A DNA stretch of 64,000 nt from Lytechinus variegatus (GCF_018143015.1 NC_054741.1:38840510-38904509), one strand, 5' to 3'; shown: positions 24,944 through 37,468, numbered from the stretch's first letter. Made by a program: numbers and translations. The notes: a model not told the origin generated them from the letters alone.

Positions 24944-25356
24944 GGGCCCTGTTGCGTAGAAGTTACTATTATAGTAATTTTATTATCCGATGGTAGCTTC
25001 CCTGAAATTATTGATTCTAATTGGCTGTTTAATAATAATAATAGCAGTATCTATAAAGCGCCTTTTGCCTGAAGATACAAAGCGCTGCTATTATTACCCC
25101 AGCTTTAGCTCGAACTGCTATCACCTGCGCTCAGTGCATGCAAGGAATTAATCTTGCCGGGTACCCATTCACCTCACTTGGGTCAAGTGCAGCACATTGC
25201 AGATAAATTTCTTGCTGAAGGAAAACACGCCATGATTAGGATTCAAACCAACGACCCTCTGTTTGAAAGGCGAGAGTCAGAACTAGACCACGACACGCCC
25301 ACAAGCATGATAGTTACAATTGCATGGCAAAGTTACTATAATAGCAACAGGACCCT
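24944..25356. mobile_element. MITE with SINE inserted
   Basis: Termini GGGCCCTGTTGCGTAGAAGT plus TACTATTATAGTAA and the complement AGTTACTATAATAGCAACAG plus GACCC. A - strand SINE fills most of the interior (25028-25312). Confidence 0.65.
25028..25312 (-). mobile_element. tRNA-derived SINE, copy 1
   Basis: On the - strand: box A GTGGTCTAGTTCTGA, box B GGTTTGAATCC, then CACTTGACCCAAGTGAGGTG and AATGGGTACCCGG, and a 3' end with GGCGCTTTATAGAT and (ATT)n. The same head and central block appear at 33731-33945. Confidence 0.8.
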
Positions 25357-26492
25357 GATGAAGTAGAACTGTTTTACCTAAAAGTTCTTACTCTTTTTTT
25401 TTCTGTAGCAGCTTAAGGGTGGTCACATCCTTCAGGAATAAAATGGATACTTGGTATCTTGTTGAAAAGGAACAAATAACTGCAATTTTTATGATCCAGT
25501 AATAAAGATTCAATTTGAGACTACTTTTAATAATAGTGACAACAATAGTGATACGAATGATGATAATAGCAACAGTATTAATGCACATATATCCATTTCA
25601 AAGAATGCTAAAGGTGCCTCATAATGGGAATTTATGTGCTGCTTTTTCCCCCCATCCTTAAAAGTTACTATTCACCATTCTGAAAAAAAAAATAATGATT
25701 TGCCAAGAAATTTAGAATAGCACATTATTCATTTATGTATAGGAAAAAAAACATTCAGTACTATTATTAGGTAATCCTATTTTCGACAGGCCAATAATTC
25801 TTTATCAAATTTCTTTTGAGAAAATGGAATGATCCTGCCCTTTGTACTTTGCAACAAATGAATTATCTTTCCACTTATCCACAAAGCACAATCAAAGTGA
25901 AAGAAATATATAAGTTGTCATGGCTATCTTCTCTACTTTAGCCAGCCAATCAGAAACAAGGAGAGTCTCTCATTTTCAAGCAGTAGTCTCAGGTTTTCTT
26001 ACCTAACACAAACTATTTCGGAGTCAAATATCTGGTCAATTATTTGTCCCAAACTTTCAAGCTGCCTTGAAACGTCTTATATCTTTTTTATATGTTAATT
26101 TTCTCCTTCTACTTGTTAAATTCATGAATACTCTACTACAAAAAGCAATTCTATAATGCACTCCATGTTTCATATGATTCATAGATAGTAATAAAAAGGC
26201 TGAAATTAATAAATGAATGTGAAATCAAGGCTGATGTATTTTGTGAAGAGAGAGCTCCTGATCTGATATCGTATTCCTGACTTCATCGGTTTACTAAGCT
26301 AAATTTCAAACGTCAATTATTTTCACCCTTGTGCTTTGTCACTTATTTTTATCATCATGAGGAAGAGTTCTCCCTCTCTCTTGCCTAGACCCTTCAATCC
26401 TCTCTCTCTCTCTCTTACAACATCATGGGTATCAGGATGACTGATGGTGCGACCAGTTTGGTAATCAATCGTTGAAGATGGTCTTGTGAATG

Positions 26493-26615
26493 TCAGGGCC
26501 AGTTTTCCCATTCTCCTTCTTCTTCTATCTGTAGGAAGAGGCTAGTGAAGAGGACTGTAAAGCCTACGTTCAGGACCAGGACTAAGAAGATAAGGCCCTT
26601 GCTGGCAGACCAGGT
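26493..26615 (-). CDS. JPH: Junctophilin, alternative last exon B (membrane anchor)
   Basis: Second copy of the anchor exon, starting 1968 bp downstream of exon A. Acceptor: a strong pyrimidine tract then CTCATGTAG; phase 0. It encodes 40 residues and TGA. TWSASKG leads into LIFLVLVLNVGFTVLFTSL and the tail QIEEEGEWENWP. By hand alignment 32 of 40 residues are identical to exon A. Differences fall at the start, at the entry to the membrane helix (TV versus IF) and in the lumenal tail (M/I, N/E, D/E, S/N), while third codon positions differ more widely. This pattern indicates that both copies are kept under protein-level selection and that this is not a decayed pseudo-exon. Confidence 0.88.
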   Translation of the reverse strand, partial: TWSASKGLIFLVLVLNVGFTVLFTSLFLQIEEEGEWENWP

Positions 26616-26725
26616 CTACATGAGGGGGAAGGAAAAAGAAAAAGAAGCTTTTAATGAGGTATATGAGAAAAAAAAGAATTTTGTCGACATAAAAGAATTT
26701 TTAAATTTAAAATAATATGTATATA

Positions 26726-26731
26726 TTTATT
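26726..26731 (-). promoter_or_regulatory. candidate poly(A) signal for junctophilin exon A transcripts
   Basis: AATAAA on the - strand in the context GAATAAATATATAC, about 1.7 kb after the exon A stop and 110 bp before exon B. No other AATAAA was seen on the - strand between the two last exons. It is the best candidate end for exon A transcripts. Confidence 0.35.
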
Positions 26732-27883
26732 CAAATGATTTATCATCTTTACTAGTGATCATTGCTGATAAAAAGTACCTGAATCTCAAACAAGAATTCA
26801 TCCTTCCAATTAAAAAGTGCTTGATATGCATTTCTTAATATATTACAATTCAATAGCAAATGTTACAGACAAGAGAATAAATAAAAAATCAATAAACAAT
26901 GTCCAATAAATTTTCATGCACATTAAAATCTAACAAGATGGGTGTTCGTGAGCAGGTGCACAGTTACGGTGAAACTGAAAAAATAAAGTGAAAAAAGGTG
27001 GGTGAAAATAATGAAAATAATAAGTGGAAAGTTGGTGGAAGGTGAAATAAAAACGTGAATTAAGAGTACAGCAAAATAAAAAAAGGTTTATGATTAATAT
27101 AAAAAAGAAGTAAAACTGCATTTTTAAATTTGATCTATGATATAATAATGATACAATACTATCAGTAAAAAGTTTGTTAATAATATACACAGCACATTTG
27201 GAAAAAGTCCAAGGCAAAGATGTTCTTCAGTGACGTAAGGAACTTTGAATAATGAAATATGCTATTAACAAAATGAAAAATTAAATTACTTTCATTGGGT
27301 TAGGTGAAGAACCTGATCATTTATATTTTAGCTTGCCAGTTTAACACTGTAAATGCCACAAAAATCAGCTTAAGTGAAATGTGCATATAAATTCAGATAC
27401 TGCTGCAACCTTAATAAGATATTGAAATGTCATGAGTGCTAAAAATTCTACAATTTCATTTCATTTTCTTGTTTTCACTTCCAAGAAATACTTAACATTG
27501 TTTTCTGTTGTAAATTGTTAAATGAGCAAACAGTACAAATTACTGTAAATGTACCACACAGCATGAATATGCAATATGTTCTCCAGGGAGGAGAATAATA
27601 ATAGCACAATTATAGTGAATGTGGGGTTAACAAATGTTTTTTAAAAGTTCACAAAGTATAAATATGGCATTTAAATTATGTATTATATTCATGTCAACTA
27701 GCTACTCTTGCCTATAACAGCACATTATATAATCATCCAATGTTGGGAAAAGTATACAAATTTTCTTCAAAATATGTTTCATTTTGTGATAAGTTTAGCT
27801 GCTGGTGAATTCAATGTCAATGAAAAGTATTCAAAGCATCTTGCTCAGGTGTTATTTACATAATATTATCTCACTGAAGTACG

Positions 27884-28052
27884 AGGGACTATTCCAAAGA
27901 GTTAAGTACGACGTAAAGCCTTGTTTCAGGGCTGGAGCACAATGATATTTAAAAGCTTGATTTGATTGGTCAATACACAACAAATTTGCATGACCATAGG
28001 CACTTAAGGGTGACTTTTAGTCATACTTAGCCCTTTGTGAAATGAGCCCTTG
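27884..28052. mobile_element. short MITE-like inverted repeat
   Basis: GGGACTATTCCAAAGAGTTA at the left resembles the complement of the right end (TTAGCCCTTTGTGAAATGAG plus CCC). It lies in the 3' part of junctophilin exon A transcripts or in the A-B interval. Confidence 0.4.
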
Positions 28053-28460
28053 ATCATTAACTTACTTAAATAAATATTAGTTGCGGCATGCAACACCAAC
28101 CCCCTCTGATACTTGTTTTCTTGTAGTTATAAGGATTCCTGCTTCTATGTATTTCCAACTTTCTAGTAGAGTAGGCTATAATTCTATCTCCAAGTAGAGT
28201 AATGTTTCCATTGTGGAACCAGCTAGGAGCCCAGCTCCTTTATCATCTAGTCAGGTGCTCCCTTAGAAACAAAGTTTGTGTATATACAGGTCATGCAAGG
28301 TGAATGAGACTACAACTCAAGGCCAAAGACGTTTGCTGCAACTTAATCACGGCTTCCAATTCATAAACAAAATTAAGGCCATGCTTGCTGTCACGTCACA
28401 GTCAAACTTGAAGCAAGAAACGGTATGTACATGTTTTGAGGACCAGTAGTTGGGACAGGA

Positions 28461-28583
28461 CTAGGGCCAGCTATCCCAGTTCCCTTCTTCTTCCATCTGT
28501 AAGAAGAGACTTGTGAATAGGACTGTAAAACCCACGTTAAGCACCAGGACTAGAACGGTCAGACCTTTGCTTGCAGCCCAGTT
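28461..28583 (-). CDS. JPH: Junctophilin, alternative last exon A (membrane anchor)
   Basis: Preceded by a long pyrimidine tract and TTTACAG, starting in phase 0 to match the end of the 995-bp exon. It encodes 40 residues and TAG. After NWAASKG comes the hydrophobic anchor LTVLVLVLNVGFTVLFTSL, matching the LVLVLNxG-type anchor of junctophilins, which inserts in the ER/SR membrane. The anchor is followed by an acidic, Trp-containing tail of about 12 residues (QMEEEGNWDSWP) predicted to be lumenal. A second exon of identical length and very similar sequence lies downstream (26493-26615). As both carry stops, a transcript uses one or the other. Confidence 0.9.
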   Translation of the reverse strand, partial: NWAASKGLTVLVLVLNVGFTVLFTSLFLQMEEEGNWDSWP

Positions 28584-29732
28584 CTGTAAAGGAGGAATAA
28601 GATGCATAGGACAGGAAAAGAAGGAAAAATATAAACATTATTAATTTAAAAAAAATCTTATTTTGGATGTTAGTAAATAAAATATACACTGAAAGCCCAG
28701 TTCTGAGAAGTTTATTACATATCCTCATCCATCCATTCACAAATATCACACGGTGTTAACTGGACAGAATTTGGTGATGTGTGATTGATGACACTTGAAA
28801 CAACAAGTTTGATTTAAAAAAAAAGAAAGAAGTGACACAGGAAGAATACTGGACAGTGTTATGAGGTGACTGAGATGAAGAAACAGAAGGTCTGGAAACC
28901 AACAAAGGAAGTGAGATGCAAAACAAAACTGTGACTAGAGGGAAGAAGATAGAGAATTAAACAAAATTTCATAATGGTATATAGTGACACATTGATGATA
29001 CATAATAAGCTGGAACATGAGTAGACAGGTAGAGTAATATGAGTGTGATCAAATAAAATGAGACACACACCAGGGGAAATAAAAACATGACACACTAAAT
29101 ATAGGTAATGATAACGTAATGATATGTAAATACGAGTTCAGAATGGATTTGAAAGGTACAACTAGACTGTTGAGCACGAATATTACATTTTGAGGGTAAA
29201 ATGACTGCATACAGATAGAAACATAGAGAGAAAGAGGTTGAATGACATCACATTTTGAAATATATGGATGATGCACATAATCAATATGAATCTTAAATAT
29301 ATAATATCCCCCCAAAATATGAAATATAATACATGGAACTGAACTATATTGATAACCCTACCCGTCTGTCATACAATGTCACTAAAACAAGTTTAATAAA
29401 TTGTGCATGTACTACTTTGTAATGATTCTGTAAGCCAATGAAATTGATACACCAAAGTAATAAATAATCCTCTGGTAATAATAATAAAAATGATAATTAT
29501 TATTATAATAATAATGGCAATACAAACAATAATAATAATAATATTGATAACAATGATAATGTATGCAAATTATATAATGCTATCTACCTAGTATAAGTTT
29601 ATATCTATTGAGGAAGAGTCACATGTTTAAAACTTGTTCTAGTGTTAGATTCATTGAACTTATTGAAGGAGCAAGAAGAAAAAAATATCACACAAGATAC
29701 TAAAATCTTCTACAAGAAAGAAAGGAAATTAC
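28584..29732 (-). other. Junctophilin intron before last exon A
   Basis: 1.15-kb intron from GTAATT to TTTACAG. It holds an AAT-rich microsatellite around 29480-29550 and no other recognised element. Confidence 0.8.
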
Positions 29733-30727
29733 CATTTTAGCAGAATGTACAACAAGTGCCCCCTCTCCATCTAGCTCTGGGTCTCTAACATCATCCTCTT
29801 CTCCCTCTGGCTTAGGTTGATACTTGATACCACATGTTGCTGGAAACCTTCCTTGGAAGGTCCGGTAATGTCCAGGAGGGGCTGCATCTACCTTGGTAGC
29901 TAGTTCAGTGATCTTGATCTTCTTCTTCTGTTTTAACTGCTGTTGCTTTAATTTCTCTTGATCATCATCATCAACCATGTGATCATCAAGGTATGGGTCC
30001 TCCTCCTCCTTGTCATATATCGATTCATCTTCGTAATATTCATCTCCATAGTCGTTATAATGGGCATCGTATCGATCACGATTGTTACCATGACTACTGT
30101 GATACGCATCATCCAGGCCCTCCTGTCGGGTGAGTTGTCTCCTAGGTGGTCCTTTCCTCTGATTCGATCTCATGGCTTCCCTCCTCAAGCGGTCAGAATC
30201 TGATGTTGTACTGATCCCTGAATCAGGAGTAAGATCCGCCAAGGACCTATCACTATAATGCCTGTTCCTATCCATGTGGTATTCTCTACCATCAGGACCG
30301 TATCTCTCATCCATGCTATGATACTCCCTCTGATGATACTCTCTCATAGTCAACATCCTCCTATCCATTTGAGGACTGGAGTCCGACGGGTTGCTCTGTT
30401 GAGAATTGCCCATCCTGTCCAAGGTTCTGAGATGTCTCCTAGGAACTGGACTACCATCACAAAGGTTTCCCGTCGACCGAGCCTCTCTCATTTGACTGTC
30501 ACTCTGTGGACTGGCTCCACGGCCGTCCCATTCATTGGACAATCCACTTGGAATAGACCGGTCACTTGATTGAGAAGATGGATGGGAGCCCTCACCACGT
30601 TCTGACCTGCTTCCTGATCTGGATTTCACGATGGTTCCTCTCATTCTGTTCTTACGATCAAAGCCCCCTAAGTGACGACCAAAGAAGCTCTTTTTCCTGT
30701 CTAGCTTGATGTCGCCACCTTCTCCTG
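29733..30727 (-). CDS. JPH: Junctophilin, divergent (disordered) region exon
   Basis: Encodes 331 full codons of the low-complexity region linking the MORN/helix head to the membrane anchor. It starts at a tandem acceptor TTTCAGCAG (first site gives 30727, second 30724; both keep frame) and ends at AAAATG|GTAATT in phase 0. The start AGEGGDIKLDRKKSFFGRHL is basic. It is followed by a Ser/Arg/Gln-rich stretch with many Ser-Pro and Arg-x-x-Ser type sites. Then come an acidic block at about residues 542-571 of the visible protein (DEYYEDESIYDKEEED and DDDDQE), a Lys/Gln-rich run (KLKQQQLKQKKK) and a conserved-looking end (ELDGEGALVVHSAKM) next to the anchor. The coding is long and stop-free only on this strand and frame. 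Composition suits a flexible spacer across the membrane junction. Confidence 0.93.
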
Positions 30728-33304
30728 CTGAAACATAAGAAAATCCGAAAGATTGTGTTAAGACATTTTTAAAGATTTTTTTATTTTGTCAAACCCAAGG
30801 ACTTGCCAAGTTATGAGTTTAAGTTTGTCATTTATACTACACAATGTCTCATAATTCAGTCATTAAAAATCCAGTTTACCATATATTCCAAAATATTCCA
30901 AAGAAATTATGAGCTTGAACAAGAAATGAAAAACAATTGAAGTTTAAAATTGTATATATTTTTTTGTTCTTTATAACAAAATAATACCATTTATATCATC
31001 ACCACAGTTCAATGAATATTTCATTTTAAATACAATAAACTGCAATGAATCTTATCCTATTTAGAACCATACAATAACCTTTCATACATCTCATATTTTT
31101 CCACCTAAAAATAAGCCAAGGCATGATTTTTCTACAAACCTCAATGCATGTATATACCTTTATGGTATCATTCTTAACTTTAGTTTAGAATTAACAGAGC
31201 CTCCTTGGTAATCTGTGAAGCCATCTTCTAATCATTGATCACACTTATGATAAATAAAGGGTGATTATAGAAGCAAAGCTGATTCATGTGCATTAAAGAG
31301 AGGATAGGTTGGGTGCAATAATCAAGTAAATGTCACCATGCCTGCTAGATTTAACAATGACCTTGCTGAAGTGGGACAGGATTTGACAGTAGCATGTGAC
31401 ATTTGATTTGGTGAGTACTGACCTCAATCATGAGCAGAGTCAAGAATTATAAGCGCTTCTTACCACAAGCCCTGCGTGCCAATCATAATCCATGTGATAT
31501 TTATGGATATGAACTGGCTGGCTTATATAGTACCAGGTTATAGCACTGTGTCATGGTAATCTGCTAGAAGACATCCCCCACTGCCTTTGATTATACACAT
31601 GTTATTGATGATAAGTACTATTAGTACTGATAAGGTTAGGTACTATCCTCTAGGATGGAATCAGATGTATAAGATTGAAAATGACACATAATTGTAAGAA
31701 ATCCTCATCAACATGCCATAAACTATTATTCATGGAATGCATAGAGAATTTGCACGATCTTACAAGAGCATAGATATATTATACACCATCACTGAATGTT
31801 AAGTAGTAGAGAAATAACTGGCCAACCATCTAAATTAAAGACAATCATAAATATTGCATAAAGTTAAAGTTAGAGTCACAGAAAGACAAAGAGAGAGAGT
31901 TAGCTGGTCAGTGAGAGTTGTAAGAAGTCTAAGATACTATAATCGGCTACCTAAGGCGACAAGCATATTAGAATGAGCTGGTACATTTACCAAGAGAGCC
32001 CATTTGGTAGGAAAGCTGTAAAAAAGAAAATTCTTATAATATTATGGCATCCTAAGCCTGACAAATTAATTTGATAAAATAGAGGCTTCTCAGATGAGAT
32101 AAAACAAACTTTAGGGATGTTTCAAGTGTCCAGATATGGCAAGACAATTTTTATCAGAACATGATTGGTCCATTATATTTTGTCTCTTTCATCAAATTGC
32201 TTGAAATCTGTTCTATCATATCTAAGTAACTGACAAAAAAGTTGTGTGTCTATGTGAAAAGATTACTCCTACTAGTGATGTCATGAAGTGAATATTATAA
32301 ACAAGACCCCAGTATCTTCAGTTTCTTAATGAGTACACATTTACCTACAACAATATTTTTCTCTCTCAGTTTTTAAAAACATTTTGCTTTGGGTCTCACA
32401 TTGACAGATTTCATAGAGAATAATGCAAGTTTAGAGTAATGAGAGGGTTAAAATGTTTTGAGCATTGGCCAAGTATCAAGGAGATTTTCTACTGGAGGAG
32501 ATGTCACTGGTACACAAATCATGAAAATGGTAAAATAAGACCCGCTGTTTAGTGGATGTCTGCCCTCTCCTGTTTGTGATGATCTTGTGTGCTAATAATT
32601 AAGCCAAAAAGGCTTCAAAACTGATATTCAAAAGCACATAAATTACCATCTAATGATAGTGAGATATTAAAGACTTGGGGCCCTGAATTACATTTTCCCA
32701 AAATATTTATCAAAACACATGAAAAATGGTCAGACCTACTAAAACAAATACGTGGTTGGAAATTTCAATCTATAGGAAGTGAAGTTTAGGTGATCTAATT
32801 GAGGAAGAAAAAAGTGGGGGAAAATTGCTCACTTTGTAGACACAATCTTTGAAGAATTGATCTGATTGGGTAATCCTAAATTCATTTAAAAGTGAGTTAA
32901 CTACATGTTCACTCTGAATTCACTCTGTAAATATCAACCACTTTTAATGTATTATATTTATAATTACTGCATACTTAATTGCATATTACATGAATGCGTG
33001 TTAAACACTTAAAAATTCTTTATCAAGCAAGTGGGTTCATTGGTCATATTACTTTCATATTAATTATATAAATCCAATTGAAATGTTTGTGCAATGCTTG
33101 ATCTCATGAAACCAAAATGCAGATTTAGTGAAATATGCCACACATCTTATGAAGATATAGACATGGTGAAGTCCAAATGTGTGGAACTGTGATCAAGAAA
33201 GCAGGTATTAAACTTTGAATGATAATCATTTCTATAAGTTCAAGAATATCTATGATAGCAAAACAATGAAAACTAATAACAGAAATATATCATTTATATA
33301 AAAG

Positions 33305-33563
33305 TAGATCTAGAGTAGATGTGGACTCATTATCATAGAGATACATTCAGTAATGAATATAGATCCAAGATACAGCAGAATGAAAATCACTATGTTTTAA
33401 TTTTATCTCATACAATGATCATGAATGATATATTACAGAACATGATTTTATATAATTTCAAAAGGACAGAGTGAACCATTCAGGAGTTTACTAATATAAA
33501 GATAGAAGGTGATTTTACCTATTGTATCAAAATTCATTTTGTGCTTGGGTGAATGATACAGAT
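33305..33563. repeat. diverged duplicated block, copy 1
   Basis: Shares AGATCTAGAGTAGATGTGGA, GAGATACATTCAGTAATGAA, GGACAGAGTGAACCA and TTTTGTGCT in the same order with 34777-35048. Confidence 0.8.
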
Positions 33564-33730
33564 TTTTTGTCTTAATAGCATGCAATATATATATTGCCCT
33601 AATTATGAGCAGTGACCAGTTTTGCATGTATTCCAACAGATATGTATGTAAATGTGGTAATTCATCTATATGATGTGTTAAATTGGATTTCTAAAAAAAA
33701 CATTTCAATAATCAATTTCATAATGAATGA

Positions 33731-33945
33731 CATGGGAACATTGTGGTCTAGTGGTTATGATTCTCATCATCAATCCAAGGGACTTGGGTTTGGTTCTTAG
33801 CTGTGTCGTTTTTTCTTTAGCAAGAATTTATGCACACCATGCTGCACTCAACCCAGGTGAGGTGAATGGGTACCCGGTAGGAAGAAATTCCTCAAATGCT
33901 TGAGTGCCTAGGCAGCCAAACTAAAGCCAAGGTTATAATAATAGA
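33731..33945 (+). mobile_element. tRNA-derived SINE, copy 2
   Basis: Box A TGTGGTCTAGTGGTTA, degenerate box B GGTTTGGTTC, then CTGCACTCAACCCAGGTGAG plus GTGAATGGGTACCCGG, collinear with the - strand SINE at 25028-25312. Confidence 0.8.
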
Positions 33946-34776
33946 AGGGCACACTGGGAGAACATTTTTTTCAAAACTAAAGTGGCTATCCTGGGTAAAA
34001 ATATGTTCTTATTATCATTCTTATTGTTATTAATAATACATCAATAAACTTTAATACAAGGAAGGTAACATCCCACAAAAAGTCAAATGAAAATAGAAAT
34101 AAATATGTATTCTACATACTTAAATAGACCCATTCAGCCTGTGTTGCTGGTCAATATTGATATGTATACAGGCTACCAATAAATAAATAAATTTACTATG
34201 GCTATGTGGTTATCTTGATAGAAATATAGTAGTGTCTGGAAGTGCAACCAGACAGAGAAATGCCAGAAAGATGAATTGATAAGTGAAGGCTAGCTGGCAA
34301 GTTAATGCAATTATAGACTGAAGTTTGTTTTTGTAGGAAGATTACATGGCAGACATGTGTTAGCTGATGGCGGATGTATGGTAATAAACACTAGAGGGGG
34401 GAGTCTTTAAAACGAAAACATTTCTATCCATGAGAGTGATCAGTTGTCCCAACACACATTGAAAACAGTTCATGTATTACGTGGGCACAATGTTTCAACT
34501 ACCAATATCCTTGTAGACTTGGTCACTTAAATAATATAAAATATCAAGATTGAAATTTAGGAATAAGGTTTTAGAATACTCTGTTCTATTTCACCATGCT
34601 AGAAATTTGAAGACATGGTTTATAAAATAAATCACTGTAAAAATAGATTTCAGCTCGATAAGATAAGGAGATGTGTATGAAACCTGAAGGTTGAACAAAT
34701 GATATAATGATAATTTTGATGTGTTTTGCAAAGAAATTCAAATTAATTGAAAATGTAAATCATTATTTTTTAGCAC

Positions 34777-35048
34777 AGATCTAGAGTAGATGTGGACTCT
34801 TTATTGTAGAGATACATTCAGTAATGAATACAGACCCAAGCATTAGAGCACCACAGTATGAAAATTACTCTTTTCTAATTTCAACTCAAAGACAGATACA
34901 GTGATCATGAATATTACAGAACATGACTTTACTGTATATCATTTCATATATCAAGGACAGAGTGAACCAGAGTAATTGTACTAAGTAAAAGGTTATTATA
35001 CATATGTATCTAAATTTGTTTTGTGCTGGGGTGAGTAAAACAGAATAG
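34777..35048. repeat. diverged duplicated block, copy 2
   Basis: Second copy of the block at 33305-33563, about 1.47 kb away in the same orientation. A further short pair (TAGATTTCAGCTC...CTGAAGGTTGAA) lies at 34647-34735 and 35067-35142. Confidence 0.8.
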
Positions 35049-36038
35049 AAATAATTTTTATCTCAAGTAGATTTCAGCTCAATGAAATATGTAATACATC
35101 TGAAGGTTGAAATGGCATAATGATAATTCAATGTGTATGATGCTTTATCCCTGTTTCAGCTAAATAGAGAGTGATGAAAGATTCTTGTTATTGTCCTAAT
35201 GAACGTAGTTTGAAGTCAGTACATTACAAATTTCATTTACATTTCATAGACCCTCTTCCAAGGTAAAACTGGCTTAAAAATTATATAGAAAAATAACCAT
35301 GACTAAATCAGTCCCACTTCCTACAATATGCTTTAAAACCTGACAAATGCAAGAAATTTAAATTACAAGCAATTAAATTGAAATAAAGGTTTGTTTAGAT
35401 ATGGTGAGTCAAACCCAAGCAAACGATTCTAGTATACAGTTCACTTGAAAATGAGGCAGCTCCCACCGCCTCCCCCGGAAAAAAGGCTGATTTTTTTTTC
35501 AACCTTGCATGATAACAAAATATGGTGCACTGAAGAAAGTCTTAAAAGTTTGCTACAAATACAATAGCAGGAGTTTTTCTCCAATATTGACGTAGAAAAT
35601 CTTTTATTAATGAGTAGGTGTGTGCAAAGTTGAATGTTCATTATACATAGCATCCCAGAAAAATGAAAACCAAGATTTTAATTTCTTTATCCTTCAAAGG
35701 AAAATGAATTATGATATTTCATTTACATCATCATACAATTCAATTATTCTTCTATATTTTGATACCTTATATGAGACAAACATTTCACGCATTGATGAGC
35801 AAGACAAGTTTAAAATTTTTAATGTCATTAACCAGGTTGCACAGAAAACTTGAACAAGATTGGTTCGTGACACGGCGACCATGCTTATTCGACGATTGGC
35901 TCATTAGCATATCTTTTGTATTCTTTGTTAGGTTTCTCTCACTGATCCCTGAAATGAGAGTGGATGTAGATTCACACGTGATATTCTGCACAAATCACTT
36001 CTGACATGCTTCAACATTTATTGTTTTCAATTTGCTAG

Positions 36039-36206
36039 AATGTTGGTCTCATTTAAAAGATTAGATTCCACTCTTACCATACATATCAAAATTATAGTAA
36101 AAACATATTTAATTATTGTCTGAAAATGTTGGTCTCATATAAAAGATGACATCCACTCATACCATAAATATCAAAATTATAGTAAAAACATATTTAATTA
36201 TTGTGA
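36039..36206. repeat. 86-bp tandem duplication
   Basis: AATGTTGGTCTCAT and the block ATATCAAAATTATAGTAAAA with CATATTTAATTATTG occur twice with a period of 86 bp. Confidence 0.9.
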
Positions 36207-37468
36207 AATCTGTTTCTGAAAATGGGTTTCCTTTTTAATGGGACGCACTGTAGTGTGTTTTTTCTGCTATTTTTTAACATGGACAATATCTCTGTGGTTT
36301 GTCACAGGAGTGACTTTCTCCCCTGGGATACTAAAATAACCGTGATTGAAAATAGAATAAACATTTACCGATTAGATGGGAATTAATAAGAATTTTTACA
36401 TCATAGAAGAAATCTCTGCCACCTTGAGTTAGCTCACATTTACACATCTCAATATTACATACAAAGGCCAGACATATACATGTAGATACTTCTTCTATTG
36501 CCTAATCATATTGTCCTGATATTGTACTGTATCCGAAGTACATAATATTTGGTTGCTATAGTAACTCCTCTGATCTCTTCCTTCCTGCCTTCCTCATTTG
36601 CGTTCTCTACCCCGGAAAAACGAGGGCAATGACATGGCCCAGGTGCTTGCAATAAATGCTAGGAGTGATGGGAATAATCTAATCTAGGCTCAAATGGCAT
36701 ATTGAAATGTCAGAGCATAGACTAGCTCATATTAATTTGATTCTGATTTAGCTCATTTTAATGCAGCAACATGTGTATCAACGTTGGGATTTTATGCAAG
36801 GGATTCATCTGACATATAAAAACAAATAAGAACTAGTTAGATTTAAGCATAAAAATTATCATCACAGCAGAAGGTTCAAGCAAAAGGTGGTTCTTCATTA
36901 AATACAGTGTGAAAATATATAGAAGGAAGTGTTCTCTCACTTCTCTTTAATAACATTTATCGAATCATCCTAACATATGTTTGGTACAAGACCTCAGTGC
37001 TATTTTGAGATAAGTTTTGTTCATAAAATGGAATCAAATATTATCTTTTTGAAAAGGATATAACTATTTTATGTCAGATAAATTCCATTGAAATGAACAA
37101 TATTGTACCAAAATTCTAGTTCAATGACACTTTTAGGAGTGAAGCATACATAGCACCCCCCCTATCTAAAGGTATATGATCACAAATAATAATGCAAGAG
37201 AATGGGAAGTGACCTTAAACTTACCAATAAGGATATGAGATTCCGATAAATGAAGGTGAGAAAGTTAATAAGAGGAAGGGAATGAGTGTGTGCTATATGG
37301 AACCCTCTTGATTAAGCCTGCCAGAACGTGATTTTTCTTTTTCATATATGTATACGTAAAGATAATTCAAGCTAATACAGGCTGATTCAATGGGTTTATT
37401 TGCATGCTCTTTAATCCAATGGAATGAGCTCAAATTAGAATGTTCTGTATAATACAAATAAAAGAAAA

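Noticed and set aside
29958..30569. + strand open frames across the junctophilin 995-bp exon
   Set aside because: Antisense shadows of a long biased coding region.
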